Shown piece by piece: positions 24,499-36,885 of a stretch of 64,000 nt of DNA. Location of the stretch: contig JAESUZ010000139.1 of assembly GCA_017311185.1 (NCBI GenBank), forward strand, positions 248,001 through 312,000. Reading direction: 5' to 3'. The notes under the pieces were generated by a model. The model saw only the letters and a program-made list of their open reading frames with translations. It had not been told where the DNA came from and did no database searches. This DNA is from Proteles cristata cristata (Eukaryota; Chordata; Mammalia; Carnivora; Hyaenidae). Made by a program: the position numbers and the translations under genes. Positions within the stretch are counted from its first letter, which is position 1. The number at the start of each line of letters is the position of its first letter.

Positions 24499-26614
24499 AT
24501 AAGAAGGGCCTTGGGGCCAGAGTCTTATGTGAATGACCTTGAATTACTAAAGGTGACTCTGTCCAACCCCCCTTTCTCCTCTACCAGTCTCAGGCTAGAG
24601 ACTAAGCCTGATCGCAACAAGGTAAAGGTCATCTAGGAAGGTATTTTCCTCATGAAAATGGGAAACTATAGAATAAATTTGAAGGATGGTGCTATAAAGC
24701 AAGACAATGGTAACTCATGGTAGCTCTTTTGATTGCCAGGAGCAAAGACTAACTAAGTTATCTCATTAAGAATAAATACACAAACCAAACAAAAACAAAA
24801 TGCCAGGAAATTTATTATGAGATACATATGGAGAGAGCTGGAAAGCTGTGAGGAACTAAGGCCATCCAAGATCAGCTACCTGCTCAAGAACGGTTGTGGT
24901 CTGTATTTGAAAGTCTTTCTGATTCTCCCATGCATCTGAAGACTTCTACTTCAGGCTTCCTCTGCCACCCGATAGCTTCTGTTTTCTAACTGTTTCACGG
25001 TGCTCCTGACCATGGTTTGTCATGCACCCTGATGTAGTCCACGTTATAGATAAAAGACCTTCCCATTCTTTCATGCTTTTTGGTTCAGATTCCTGAGAGA
25101 GTCAGAGAGTCTGATGAACTGGGTTCTTTGTTTCAGATCAGGCCCAGACTGCTTAAGGACAGGTGGCTTCAGCCAGGCACCCACTTCTAGTTAATAGTAC
25201 CTGTGCTGTGCAAAGGGATGCTGACTGACCCTGTGGGCAAGGGAGGTTGATCTGAAAGAAAAATTAGGCATGATTGATATGTTACTTGACATATCAAAGA
25301 AAAAGGCTTAAACGAGTCTGCCTCTAGAGCAACATGAAAGCCCTCTTCTAGAATATATTTAATAAATAAAGCCAATTAAGTATCTGAAAAGTTTTACTGT
25401 GACCAAAGCAGATTATCTGCCTTTATGTGAAGGAAATGAGAGGGGAATCTGGAAGTTATTTTACTTTACAATAGGAATGGATTAGGAAGCTGAGAGAATT
25501 AAGAAGAGATGAATTTACCCTTCATCACCTACCCTTCATCATCAAAGTGCCTTACTGAACTGCAGCACCTATTGAGCTCCAAGGACATGGTATGTCACCC
25601 CATTTATATCTGGAAAAACCTCTGGTTCAGAGTGTGTCCTCTTCTTTTTTTTTTTTTTTTTTTGGAAAAAAGGCAGCAAACTATGTCACCATGTCATTAC
25701 TCAGGGATGGGATGCCATTGCTACTTCATTTAATTTCATGAGGCCCAGAATAAAATATCTGGGAATATACATTTGCTTTATCAGTAAGAAAGTAATAAAA
25801 AAATCATGTTTTCTTAACAAGTTTTGAGGCAGTTTTGAGAACTGATGGCGTTTAGGTAGTCATCTGTTTTTAAGTGAAATGGGCACAGGCACTCACAAAC
25901 TGAACTGGAGGAAATTTGGTATTGGCTACTTTGGTGAATTGCTTGGATTTAAGTTTGCATTCCTAGGTCATCTCTAGGTAAGAAACACTGAAGTGATTGA
26001 TCTCTTGCCCAATGTGCATAATTATTGAAAACTGTTGGAGAGCCGAAGGGAAGGAATCAGTGTAAAGAAAATAAATACATTGAGAGAGGGGAAAGACTAG
26101 GAATTATCATTCCCCTAGCTTTTCTGGAGGAACACTGAAAAGAAATCTTAACAAAATCAATTTGCAATTATTTGGAGAGAAGAACGTTTTTTAACTGCAT
26201 AGTCTGGCTTCATAAAGGACAAGTCCTGTCATACTAATCTAATCTTCTGAGATGAAAATGAAAGGCTGGATAGATCAAGGAGAAAGATTTATATATAATT
26301 CGCTTAGACTGTAGAGTGCTGTGGATATGATACTATATGAGATGTCCATCAACCCCTACATTGCTGCCTGAGATGGTGGACATCAGAGGCTCATCATCTA
26401 CCTGAAGACAAATCTAAGGTTCAAAGTCAGTGTTACTTGTATTTCTATCTACACTCATATTTGGATTGAAATGTATGGGTGTTTAACTTACTGATAGTGG
26501 GAGAACTGGCAAGGACAGAGATAAGTAAAAAGAAGCTTAAAAAAATATAACCATCCAGCCATACTGCCCTTTGTTCTCATCATTCCTATGACATATTCTA
26601 AACCTCATGTTAGC
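24499..26614. other. Intronic sequence without recognised features
   Basis: A T18 run lies at about 25647-25664. No coding or RNA gene signal. Confidence 0.45.
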
Positions 26615-26760
26615 ATTTAGCTTAGGAAAGTCATCAATTACTTTGTGCATTTTGATCTTATCTTCTAGTTAGCTCACCCTAAGAATGAGGATAATGACTT
26701 TCACTTCATGTCTACCTCCCACAGCACCTGATAGATATTAATAAATGTTTTATTGATTAA
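26615..26760 (+). mobile_element. MIR SINE fragment
   Basis: Diverged sense MIR: 'aggaaagtcatcaattactt', 'aagaatgaggataatgactt', 'gatattaataaatgtttt'. Confidence 0.5.
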
Positions 26761-27059
26761 CAAACAATAAGATCATAAGTAACAGGTTGTATGATGTCCA
26801 GTAGAAGAATACTATAGGGTAATAATGTACACCAAATCCATCACTAGTTAGCAGTACCCGTGTGCTAGTGAAAGGATGCATAGGAATGAAGCCTAAGGAG
26901 CTCAGGAAAATAATCCGTACTACTAGGCCAGGGGGTAGAATTTAACCGGATGACTGTGATCATTCTGTGGTTTACAATTGCAATAGGAGATGTAGATGGT
27001 TCAGATGGAGACGTAGAGATGAGTAAAGGAAGCTTGAAGATGCGTGAGGTTGTGGTTGA

Positions 27060-27255
27060 ATGTGTGCATGCTGAAGTCAGACCTAGCTGGATTCTCAAAT
27101 CAACAGTAACCTTGGGTGAGTTACTTAATTTCTCTAAAGCTCATTTTCTCTGTAGGTGAAATGGGGAGTAATGGGGCTTAGTTCCTAGGAATGTGAGTAT
27201 TAATTGACACAGTACATGTATAGCAGCTAGGACACTATAAGCCACTCAAATGTTG
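27060..27255 (+). mobile_element. MIR SINE
   Basis: Sense MIR: 'ccttgggtgagttacttaat', 'ctgtaggtgaaatggggag', 'acacagtacatgtatagca'. Confidence 0.75.
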
Positions 27256-29391
27256 TAATAGGAACCATATCCTTCTTGAACCAAGCCATCATCCATCTTG
27301 AAATCAGTTTGATTTAGTTCCATAAAGATTTTGAAGGCCTATCATATTGCCTTTCATCAGGGAAAGCAGGAGAGCCAAAGGGCTTAATCTGCACCACAAT
27401 GGAAGCAGGATAGACATGTGGAAGAATTTCTGAAAGTCAAGATTGCCATTGACCTATGTAACTGAGGAAACTTGTGGAATTTTCTTCAAAGACTTGGAAA
27501 ATCCTCTAATTCCACGTCACATTCTCCCAAACTGGTTTAACTGCAGTCCTTTCCTAAGATGGACTGTGTCTTCTCAAGCCACTCTGCTTAATGTCTTTTC
27601 TTTGAGATCTTGGGCCAGCATTATTTAACAGAGAGCGTAAGCTGTACTTAGAAAAGATAAACATGTTGGCACCTTTTAGCAATGCCAAATTAACATTAAA
27701 ATGTCATTGCTGAGCCATAAGGATGCTCCCGTTTTGTTTCGTTAGCATAGATCAGGATTCACAGTCAGCTAATATAAATTTGATAGCTTCGGGTGAGTTG
27801 CTTTACTGCCAGTTCTAAAGATGACGAGACTGTATGTGAGAGTCATACTTGTCTGAGATGATTCATCCATGGGCAGAGGCCCCCCTGTGAAGAATCCAGA
27901 TTAGAGATTAATAACTGCTACATCTGATTGTGACAATGACTCTTCTCCAGAGAGCTCCGAGCTGCTTTCAGTTTGAAATGCCAGTTGGCATTTTCTTTTA
28001 AAGAGCTCTTTTTTTTTCTGTTTGCATGCTTCCCGTCAGAGGAAAAGTATTCAGGTGAAGTGCTATGAACTATAGAAATGTTGGAGACCCATAAATATGG
28101 TTTAAAAACAAGTAAACAAACTTCAAAATAAAAACGAATCAATGGGCCATCTGTTGACCTGCCGAATTCTTATTTGCAGGAAGGATCTTGCCAACTTCGA
28201 TATCTCTTTTGAGTGAAGGCTGCTGCTTGTCCTTGTTTGGCAAGTCTTCCAGAATAGGGTCGAGAAATTGACAGCATTTCATCTCCCCAAGGCCCCAGAG
28301 AGGAGAATGGAAGCATTGGTTGGACTCAGGGTGTAAGCCGCTTAGGACGTTCTAATGGAGTCTTTATCTGTTGAAGTAGGACTATGGGGAAAAGGAGGCA
28401 AAGAAGGAAGGAGCCTCTGACTGGGCCTCAGTGTTGACTATAGCGGCGATAAAATTGTTTCTGGAAAGGTTGGCAGAGTTGGTCACTGAGTCAGAGGGCA
28501 CAGGCTGGGCCAGAGCGACCCTTGACTGGATTCGAAGCTGGATCTGCAGTATTCTGTGCCTTCTGACCCAAATAGTCCTTTTTTAGATAGATAAAAAAAT
28601 GAATAGGTTGTTTTCAAGATTGTAGGGTTAGAAAAATAGTTTTAGTATGGTTCTCCCTGTAGCAGTTTAGGAGCTGGGAACTGATTCTAATAGATTGTGT
28701 TGTACTCTCAGTGAGGCTTTATATACTCATGCCATCCAGAGCATGAGGAAAAGAAAATGAAAAGTAAGCAATTAGGAACTCTGGACTCTTAAGGATCCAT
28801 TTTTAGTGCTAATAAACAGCAGGCATAAATGAGGCATAGCAAAAGTTAGAGTTGAATAATTCTGGAAAAGGGGAGTAATTTTCAGTATAAAATGAAGAAA
28901 ATCTTAAGTAAGCTTGGATGCACCCAGTCATATACTGGGCATCAATTGCACTCTATTGAGGCCATGCGTACTGGAATCTGAATAGAAAGTCTAGGGAAGG
29001 TCAGAGAGCTGGGAAGACTGGACTAAACCTTTCCAGGGGGTTGCCTATCACAGCATGGGGGGCCAGCAAGCTCCAAGAAACCTCTTTTGGACCAGATAAT
29101 CCATTTGGTATGATTCAGATTGGTGTGGGTATGCAGGGATTTGATATAATAGTAGACAAAGCAGCAGCTTTGGCACTACTGATGTGCTAATCATCTCACT
29201 GTTAAAGTCAGGAAAGGAGCATCAGACCTCAGCTGGCCAGCACTGGGGGTGTTGGCAGTTTGTCAGGGACTGTGCAGAACAGTTGGAAGTTCTGAGTAGG
29301 GAGCCTCATCCAAGAGAGATGGAATAAAACTCAAGACATGTGGAAGACGCTTAGCGCTTAGTCCTTTGGATTGGACCCACGGAGGCTGTTA
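27256..29391. other. Intronic sequence without recognised features
   Basis: No element recognised by eye. Confidence 0.45.
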
Positions 29392-29408
29392 GGAGGAAGG
29401 CTTCTTCT

Positions 29409-29620
29409 TTTTTTTTTTTTTTAATGTTTTATTTCTAGGAGAGAGAGAGATAGACAGCATGAGCAGGGGAGGGTCAGAGAGAGAGGGAGATACAGACTCT
29501 GAAATAGGCTCCAGACTCTGAGCTGGCAGTCAACACAGAGCCCGACGTGGGGCTTGAACCCACGTACCGCGAGATCATGACCTAAGCGAAAGTCGGACGC
29601 TCCACCGACTAAGCCGCCCC
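29409..29620 (-). mobile_element. CAN-SINE (felid type), young, with perfect target duplication
   Basis: Full reverse copy with poly-T, GA-rich middle and box complements ('aagtcggacgctccaccgac'). The 17-bp duplication GGAGGAAGGCTTCTTCT is at 29392-29408 and 29621-29637. Confidence 0.97.
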
Positions 29621-30557
29621 GGAGGAAGGCTTCTTCTGAGTGGATATATCTGTACTCAGCCAGGCTGCCATCAGGTTCACCCAATTCTGGGCCTAGGGGA
29701 ACCCACTTAGCTCTAGAAGATATTGTAGGTGAAGATAATCCTTGGCCAGTCCCAGTCAGAAGACCGGAAGGCACGAAGGCATGCTGGGTGGCTAACGTTC
29801 TAAGTCCTACAATCGAGAGGGCCCGAGACGGGCAGGTGCTGACAAGCTGTTGAGGATATGTATATATATATTTTTAAAATGCCTGTATGCAATTTTATTT
29901 TCATTTCTGGAGCCCTTCAAAATGCGTTGCCTCTTTTAGATGGAGGACCAAATTGGTTTGGGAGATGTGAATAAATTCAAAGCCGCGTTAATTGTGAACA
30001 GCCGTACTTTGCTGATGTGAGGAAGCAGTGATCAGTTTTCCAATCCAGAGACAGGCATACCGATCACTGGATGTTTGGTGTGAAAAACTTTCTCAGAACA
30101 TTTCTTTCCACCATTGGAGACAATGGCTTGTTACCTTGTTCCAAATGATTGGTCCAAATTCTAAAATCAGGGCTGCTTTGTCTTTCTATATGGGAGCAGG
30201 GACAGAAGCACAAAGAGCTCTCTGTTTTCCAGAGATCTCTTGAAAAGACCCATGTGTATGGCCATAATCACTATGGAGAAGTGGTGCTTTTGTTATTTTC
30301 AGCAACAAATGAAGTGGTAACACTCATCGCTTGATCAAATATAAAACGCCCTTCTCTTCCTGTGAGCACCCTCCCCCTTCTCAACTCCCATTGGTATGTG
30401 AATGTGATGTTCTGATCAAATATGTATGAAGAGATGGGAATGTTCATTTATTTGAGGCAAATGTCAACATCTTTATTTTGGAAACTGCTAGTATGTCAAG
30501 TACCATGACCGGCTTGTATGTAACCCTGTCCTTTCATTAATAATCACAGTTCTTCTG

Positions 30558-30952
30558 GGGCATCTGGGTGGCTCCATCGGTTGAGTGTTCAGCTTTGGCT
30601 CAGGTCATGATCTCACGGCTTGGTCTCAACAGCTGGTGGGTTTGAGCCCCGCTTCTTAGGGTTCTGTGTCTCCCTTTTTTTCTGCCCCTCCCCCTTTCAA
30701 AATAAATAAACATAATAATAAAACAAGGGGGGGGTTTTTGTTTTTATTTTTATTTTTTTTATTTCTGAGAGAGAGAGACTGTGTGAGCAGGGGAGGGTCA
30801 GAGAGAGAGGGAGGCACAGAATCCAAAGCAGGCTCCAGGCTCTGAGCTAGCCGTCAGCATACAGCCCGATGTGGGGCTCGAACCCACGAACCGTGAGATC
30901 ATGACCTGAGCTAAAGTGGGATGTTTAATCGGCTGAGCCACCGAAGTGTCCC
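30558..30952 (+). mobile_element. CAN-SINE (sense), interrupted in its A tail by a second SINE
   Basis: The sense body covers 30558-30718 ('ggtggctccatcggttgag', 'gggtttgagcccc', 'aataaataaa'). Its 19-bp target duplication AATAATCACAGTTCTTCTG is at 30539-30557 and 30977-30995, beyond the second SINE. The second element therefore inserted inside this one. This copy is older and lost part of the middle CT tract. Confidence 0.93.
30728..30952 (-). mobile_element. CAN-SINE (antisense) nested in the A tail of the previous SINE
   Basis: Reverse copy with T-rich tail, 'gagcaggggagggtcagag', box complements, and its own 9-bp duplication TAAAACAAG at 30719-30727 and 30953-30961. It sits head-to-tail with the sense element only about 10 bp away, making an inverted SINE pair. 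Confidence 0.93.
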
Positions 30953-31167
30953 TAAAACAAGTTTTTTTTAGAAAAAAATAATCACAGTTCTTCTGTGAAC
31001 TCTACACCCTTGGCTTAAGTGAAGTAGGAGGACTTTACAGACAGTTTGGGATGTAATATTTCATACCTCATACTTTCCTGTTTTTCCCTTGGTGATAGTA
31101 TTTAGTCTTATGCTGCCTTTCTTTTTATCCTATAAAATGCCCGGATCAATGTTAGTGTTGAACACAC

Positions 31168-31270
31168 TTTTTTTTCTTAAGTAGGCTCCACACCCAATGT
31201 AGGGTCTTAGCTTACAACTCTGAGATTGAGAGTTTCATGCCCCACCACCTGAACCAGCCAGTTGCCCCCA
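31168..31270 (-). mobile_element. CAN-SINE fragment, old
   Basis: Reverse partial: 'aagtaggctccacacccaat' and 'gcatgccccaccacctgaac...cagttgcccc' are the complement of a diverged SINE head. The middle and tail are missing. Confidence 0.6.
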
Positions 31271-32914
31271 CACCTGATTTTACAAATTCACCTAAATAAA
31301 TTTAGTCTGATACTGATAATCCTATTCCCTAACCAGTACTCTTAGTTTGATACTTACACTATTTTTTTCTGTATCCATTTCATTTTCTTTTCCAACTTTT
31401 CCTCACCCCTACCCCTTTCCCTTGCATTTATTTAAAAGTACTTTTATTCAGTCGCCAAACTTCATTGTTGCTGAACTTGTCAGCTTGCTCTTTTATAGAA
31501 AAGAACATCTTAATAAAAATATAAGCCCATCCATCTGAGAGTTGTTTTGATGTGAATAATGCAGTAGGCCATAGAGAAGAATTTTAATTTAAGATGAAAT
31601 GAAATAGCCTTGCTAAGGTTTTGGCAGTCCTGATACCTTAGAGGGGAGCACAGACACATTCTAGAAGTTCCCTTAGTACTCGCCAAGCCCTCTGCTCCCG
31701 TCCTTAGTTCTGTAATTCATTTGAGTATTCTAGTGAGAGGAAATCTGCCTTTTATTCTTCCCTTCCTATTGCCCCTTCTGTCTGTCTTATAAGACAGGCC
31801 TATTATTTTGTCTCTCAGACCTGGACTTAGAAGAACCTTGTAGGCATTCTCATGGTGAATACCTTCCGTTTGCTTCTCAGCCGTGCTTAGATTTCGTAAC
31901 TGAAGCACATCCAAGAAGTAGACTCAGTCAGGAGGAAAATGGGGCAAAATTCAAGGAGAAAGCCAAATTACCTTCTGAAAAAAACAAGTAAGAAAAAGAA
32001 TGCCGGCTTCTGTGGGAGTTGTTTAGTTATCCAGAATGGCTCTTGAACTAGCCCTTCTGCTTAAATTTTTATCCATGGGCTTTGGCAAACCCAGAGTGTT
32101 CTCCTCTGTGTTTGAAGGTTTAACAAAGAATGGATTTGGCGTTTAACAGGCAGGAGAGATCATGATTCTCCACTAGTGAGCTTCCAGCTTGTGGTTCAGT
32201 CATAATATTTCTGACTAATGGCAAGGCCGGAGGACATCAGGCATTTTCCCTATCTTGCAAGGCATTGCTCACAAAACTCTGACGCTATTCAGACCCACCC
32301 GCAGTAGCTAACACCAGCAGCCTTAGTCACCCAAAAAACTGCTAGTGTGGAATCCGAAATTCGAGTCCTCAAAGGTGGGGTGAGGGGCCTTTTGGAGTCA
32401 GGTGGGGAAAGAAAACCTTTCCTTTGTTTTGGGAGAGAAAAGAGATTCTTGTCCTTCACAATCTGCTTCTACTCTGCTTACTCTGGCAGAAGTAAAGAGG
32501 AAATAGCCAGGACTTCTGTTAGGCAGCTGGGTAACCCTGACCCCATCATCTCCACGCTTGTTTTCTAAATCTGATGGTAGTGGAGAGTTTTCAGTGACAC
32601 TCTAGCGGTCCTAGCCTCTTATCAGACACAGATCCTCAAGAAATGAATTGAGAAGAACAGGAAGATTTTCTTTGCTCCTATACTAAAGGAGGGACGAGGA
32701 GGAAAATCAGATTTATTCAGTGTGATTCTGTGTTAATGTTCAGCGGGACTGTCACCCCTATGATGTTATGAGCACTCAGATTTGAATAATGTGAAAGGCT
32801 TTGTGATACTAGGAAAACAAAATCTCGACTGGAAAGCCAACAAAGTTAAACTGAGGGTTTGAGGATTATCCGGTTGCAACATCAGTTACTACATTTTTTT
32901 AAATTCAACTGAGA
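31271..32914. other. Intronic sequence without recognised features
   Basis: No element or gene recognised. Confidence 0.45.
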
Positions 32915-34265
32915 CCTCATTTCAGGTACTGAATGGCAGCAACGAACAGTGGTCCCCGCCCTCCTGCTGTTTACACTCTAGTTGGGAAGAGGCAGTAAGT
33001 TTGTAATAAATATATCAAATATGCTCATGAAGTCTGTTCGATGGTGAGAAATGCTATGACGACAAGAAAAAAATGGAGCCGGAGGAGGGGATCAGGCAGG
33101 TGTTAGTATTTCACTGCAGGGTCTGGCATGGGCTTTGTTGAGAAGTTGAGGTTTTAGCAGAGACTTGAAACAGGTGCGTGTTAGCCCTGTGGCTAGCAGG
33201 GAGAAGAGTGTTTCAGGCAGAGAAAATAGCTAAAATAACGATCTGGGGCAGGAGTGTGTGTGTGTTTAAGAAAGGTCAGAGGGGCGCCTGGGTGGCTTAG
33301 TCGGTTAAGCGTCCAACTTTCGCTTGGGTCGTGATCTCGCGGTTCGTGGGTTCGAGCCCCACATCGGGCTCTGTGCTGACTGCCAGCTCAGAGCCTGGAG
33401 CCTGTTTCGGTCTGTGACTCCCTCTCTCTCTGACCCTCCCCTGCTCACGCTGTTTCTCTCTCCTAGAAATAAATAAAACATTTAAAAAGAAAGAAAGAAA
33501 GAAAGGTCAGAGTGCATGGGCAGACGAGAAGGAGAGTGGGAGGGTATGGGGCCCATGGGGGAAACTGGAGTCCAAAGCAAGGGTGTTGACTTTTTCTTTT
33601 TAGTGGGTTGGGAAGTCATTGAGGGTTTGGGGCAGAGAATAACATCTTATGATTTACATTCTTAAAGGATCATCCTGCTTGTTTGTTGAGCACAGACTGT
33701 AGGAGGCTGAAGGGCAGAGCAGGGAGACAGTGAGCAGGCTCTTGCAGTGACTGGGTGAAGGAGGAGAGTGGCTCAAACAGAGCTGGTGAAAATAGGCTGT
33801 GTTCTAGATACATGATGAAGGTTAGCAATAAGGTTGATTGATTGGATATAGAGTTCCAGAGAAAGCGAGGAGTTGGAACTGGAGGGACTGACCTGGCCTT
33901 TAGCTGAAATGGGAAAGGATGAGTTCAGTTTTGGAAATGTTGGCCATGTTTCTAAGATATCCAAGTGGACATAAAGAACAAGTAGTTTGATACAGAAGTT
34001 TGAAGTTTTGGAGAAAGAAGTGGGAGAATGATTGGCATATAAATAGGATTTAAGTCAGGAGATTGGATGAGATGTCAGTGGAGGTAAATGTTGATAGAAA
34101 TGGTATGAGGACCAAAGATTAACCCTGGGACACTCAGTTTTAAAAGGTCAGAAGGAAGGGAGGAGTACTAAGGTAGGAGGAAGGTCAAGAGAAGGTGAAG
34201 TCCTAGAAACCAAGGAAGGAAAGCATAGGTAGAAGCTAGGCGATCAGCCATGTGAAATGCTGCTC
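32915..34265 (+). mobile_element. L2-like LINE tract, interrupted by a young SINE
   Basis: Long diverged stretch with the L2-family internal pattern ('ctgctgtttacactctagtt', 'gagacttgaaacaggtg', 'tttcaggcagagaaaatagc', 'gggaagtcattgagggttt', 'gcagtgactgggtgaa'). It is split by the SINE at 33282-33498 and continues past an LTR-like insert at about 34270-34740. No open frame survives. Confidence 0.5.
33282..33498 (+). mobile_element. CAN-SINE (felid type), young, with target duplication
   Basis: Full sense copy, box A 'tggcttagtcggttaag', box B 'ggttcgagcccc'. Target duplication AAGAAAGGTCAGAG is at 33268-33281 and 33499-33512. The A tail has become a (GAAA)n run. Confidence 0.96.
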
Positions 34266-34269
34266 ATAG

Positions 34270-34740
34270 ATAAGGGTGATTGCAGGCGTGCTGACAACAC
34301 CGACTCCATCTTTGGTCCTACCTTTATGCTCCCCTCTGGCGCACAGGTGGCGCCACTCTGGATAACTAGTGGAGAGCCCCTCAGGCGCACAGGTGGTGCC
34401 ATTTTGGATAACTACTAGAGACTGTCTGGTGTACAGGTGGCGCCACTCTGGATAACTAGTGGAGAGCCCCTCAGGCGCACAGGTGGCGCCATTTTGGATA
34501 ACTACTAGAGACCGTCTGGTGTACAGATGGCGCCACTTCAGATAACTACCCTGTGATCTCACCACCACGCCCCTCACTCCATGGAAGCTGGGGATTAAGG
34601 TCTGCAGAGGGATGGAGAATAGCTGTATACTGCTGTAGACTGTCCACTCCTCTCAGTAAATTACTCTGAACGAAACTCTGTGTAAACGGTATAGAGTGGT
34701 TTGCTTCATTTTTTGGTATTAAAGGGTCGTCTCAGTCTGG
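34270..34740. mobile_element. LTR-like segment containing a minisatellite, inserted in L2-like sequence
   Basis: The L2-like pattern stops near 34270 and resumes near 34780. The segment between holds the tandem array and then 'cagtaaattactctgaac', 'ggtatagagtggtttgcttca', resembling the end of an LTR. No target duplication or clear TG...CA ends could be fixed. The LTR reading is inference. Confidence 0.35.
34334..34557. repeat. Dimeric 45-bp minisatellite (about five monomers, 90-bp higher-order unit)
   Basis: The motif CAGGTGGCGCCA(C/T)T recurs with starts at 34344, 34390, 34434, 34480 and 34524, giving spacing 46, 44, 46, 44. Odd monomers carry 'ctctggataactagtggag' and even ones 'ttttggataactactagag', so the true unit is a 90-bp dimer. 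The first two dimers are almost identical. The 113-codon minus-strand open frame here is a translation of the array. Confidence 0.9.
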
Positions 34741-34774
34741 AGAGTACATTAGTGACTCTAACGATGACTGCAGA

Positions 34775-35500
34775 TGGAAGTTCAAGTTGGCAATATCAAG
34801 GTTACCTCTGTGCTTCACGAGAGGAGGTTTAATGAAGTCAGAAGTCTGGATGGAGTTAATGTGATAGAGAATGTGAGAAGAGGAACTAGAGGGAATATAG
34901 ATGATGTTTTCAAGGAATTTTTCACAGAGAAATAAGGAAGTGACCACTAGTATTTTCTTCCCCTCTTCCTGGCTCCGAGGGGGCTCCCCTCACATCTTAT
35001 AAAAGTTTATATATATAACTATTCAAGCATAGCTGCTGACTGTGAGGTCCATCTGTGATAATCAACCTGGATATGATATCAACATAGAACTTTGGAACCA
35101 GATGAGACTATCAGAGTTAGTTCAGTTAATCTCCTACCCAATAAAGGAGCTTTATTATTAATACAAAAATACTTTTTTGTATGCTACCTAGATATTCAGA
35201 GGTGAATAAGGCACAGTTGCTGCTCTTGAGACAGATATTTTTTTTAATGGAAAGAGGCATATATCCTTCCTGCATGATTAAAAATTAAGATAGAGGCACC
35301 TGCAAAATATTATGAAAGCCCAGGGCAGAGACCTAACTTACCTGGGGAAGTGATGAAAGATGATATGATGAAAAGCTAACACTTGAACTAGACCTTAAAG
35401 GTGAACATGATGTTTTCCAGGCAGAGGGCTAGGCAGAGTGCTAGGGCAAGAGGACCAGGTCCTTATACACCAGGATGATCAATCATTCAGGGCCCTTTAT
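34775..35500 (+). mobile_element. L2-like LINE remnants
   Basis: 34775-34960 continues the L2-like tract ('gttttcaaggaatttttcac'). 35150-35480 has 'gaggtgaataaggcacagtt', 'acttgaactagaccttaaag' and 'ttttccaggcagagggctag'. Confidence 0.4.
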
Positions 35501-35631
35501 CCTGGGAAGGGGCATGACTTTGGGCAAGATGGTTGTCTTCAGATGATGCAATTCCCAAAGTGGGCTGATAGCTGAAATCTGTCGGCAGGGGCATTAGTAA
35601 CAACAGTTGCAGTAGTGAATCCTTTATTTCT

Positions 35632-35852
35632 CATCATTTTTTAAAAGTTTATTTATTTTGAGAGAGAGAAAAAGAGGGAGAGAGCATAGAGAAAGGGCAG
35701 AGAGAAAGAGGGAGAGAGAGAGAATCCCAAGCAGGCTCTGCAGTTTCAGCATAGAGCTTGATGTGGGGCTTGAACTCAGGAGCCATGAGATCATGACCTG
35801 AGCCAAAATCAAGACCCAGATGCCCAACCAACTGAGCCACCCAGGTACCCCT
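35632..35852 (-). mobile_element. CAN-SINE, older subfamily
   Basis: Reverse copy with expanded GA-rich tract (35660-35722) and box complements ('gcccaaccaactgagccaccc'). The approximate 14-bp duplication AAT(C/T)CTTTATTTCT, one mismatch, is at 35618-35631 and 35853-35866. Confidence 0.92.
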
Positions 35853-35866
35853 AATTCTTTATTTCT

Positions 35867-36874
35867 GAAGGAAATAATCTTTAGGGGATCCGGGTGATAC
35901 AAAAGAGGAATCTCACAGACTGCTAATTCTCTCAGCAGTTATTTTGGAGATAGATAATAGAATGAAAAAGTACTTGTTTTTGTTTTTTATTAGCAAATCA
36001 ACATCATGAACATCACAGTGATGGGGGTTCAACATAATGGTTCTAGGCTGATGGAAACCAATGTACAACTGTACCTTCCCTGTTAATGATCTCAGTCATG
36101 GTGGCCCTTTATATGTGAATGCTTCAAAGATGCTCGAAAGGCAAGGTGAAGAAGTACACTCATGCAATAAATGTGACTGGGAATCTTCATTAGGAGATAA
36201 AAATGTAAGCGGGGAAGCCTAGTGAGCTGCAAACTGAATTATATCCCTGTCCTTCATCCTAGAAAGTGATACTTCTTGTGGGTGATCACTGTGCATGCTG
36301 GGTGCCTGCAAAGATGGATGTGTGGCCACCAGTCCTTTCCACTCCATGCACACATGAAGATTGCTCTTTGATTTGTGGCTTTGGCCATAAGTTGCGAAGC
36401 CTGTCACTGCTTGCAACTTACAGTTAGCCCAAAGCTTTGTTGAAAAAGAGCCGTCCCATTCCCAGCTGCTGTACACCAGACTGATGTGTCAACTAAATTA
36501 ATAACACTGGACCGCTCATTATACCAGAAAACATTTGCCCAAGCTATAACTCTGTCTCTTGATTTCTGTTTGGCTTCATTAACCTCTTCTTGGTGTCACA
36601 ATAAAATGGTCGTGTAAGGTATCCTTTATGTAATGAAGGATTGGCAAGATAAAACAGTTGGACTGGGCATTGATGGGAGAAAGGTCTCAGAAAGGATGAT
36701 TGTGGAGGATGATGGAATTATGAATTAAGAGGAGATTATAGTGGTGGTGGAGGGAGATGGAGCCATATTAGTTTATCTCTCTTCTTACTTTCACCTTCTA
36801 TTCTTAGATTTCTTCACGTAGTAGCTGGTGGTTTCTCTAGGAGCTCATTTATAATTGTGAGCAAGTTTCAAGAG
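35867..36874. other. Intronic sequence without recognised features
   Basis: No element or gene recognised. Confidence 0.45.
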
Positions 36875-36885
36875 AAGACTAAGAG

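Noticed and set aside
29421..29774. 117-codon minus-strand open frame
   Set aside because: Mostly a translation of the CAN-SINE at 29409-29620.
34236..34577. 113-codon repeat-containing open frame
   Set aside because: The repeated peptide simply reflects the 45-bp minisatellite, and no protein family is recognisable.
35624..35902. 92-codon minus-strand open frame
   Set aside because: Translation of the CAN-SINE at 35632-35852.
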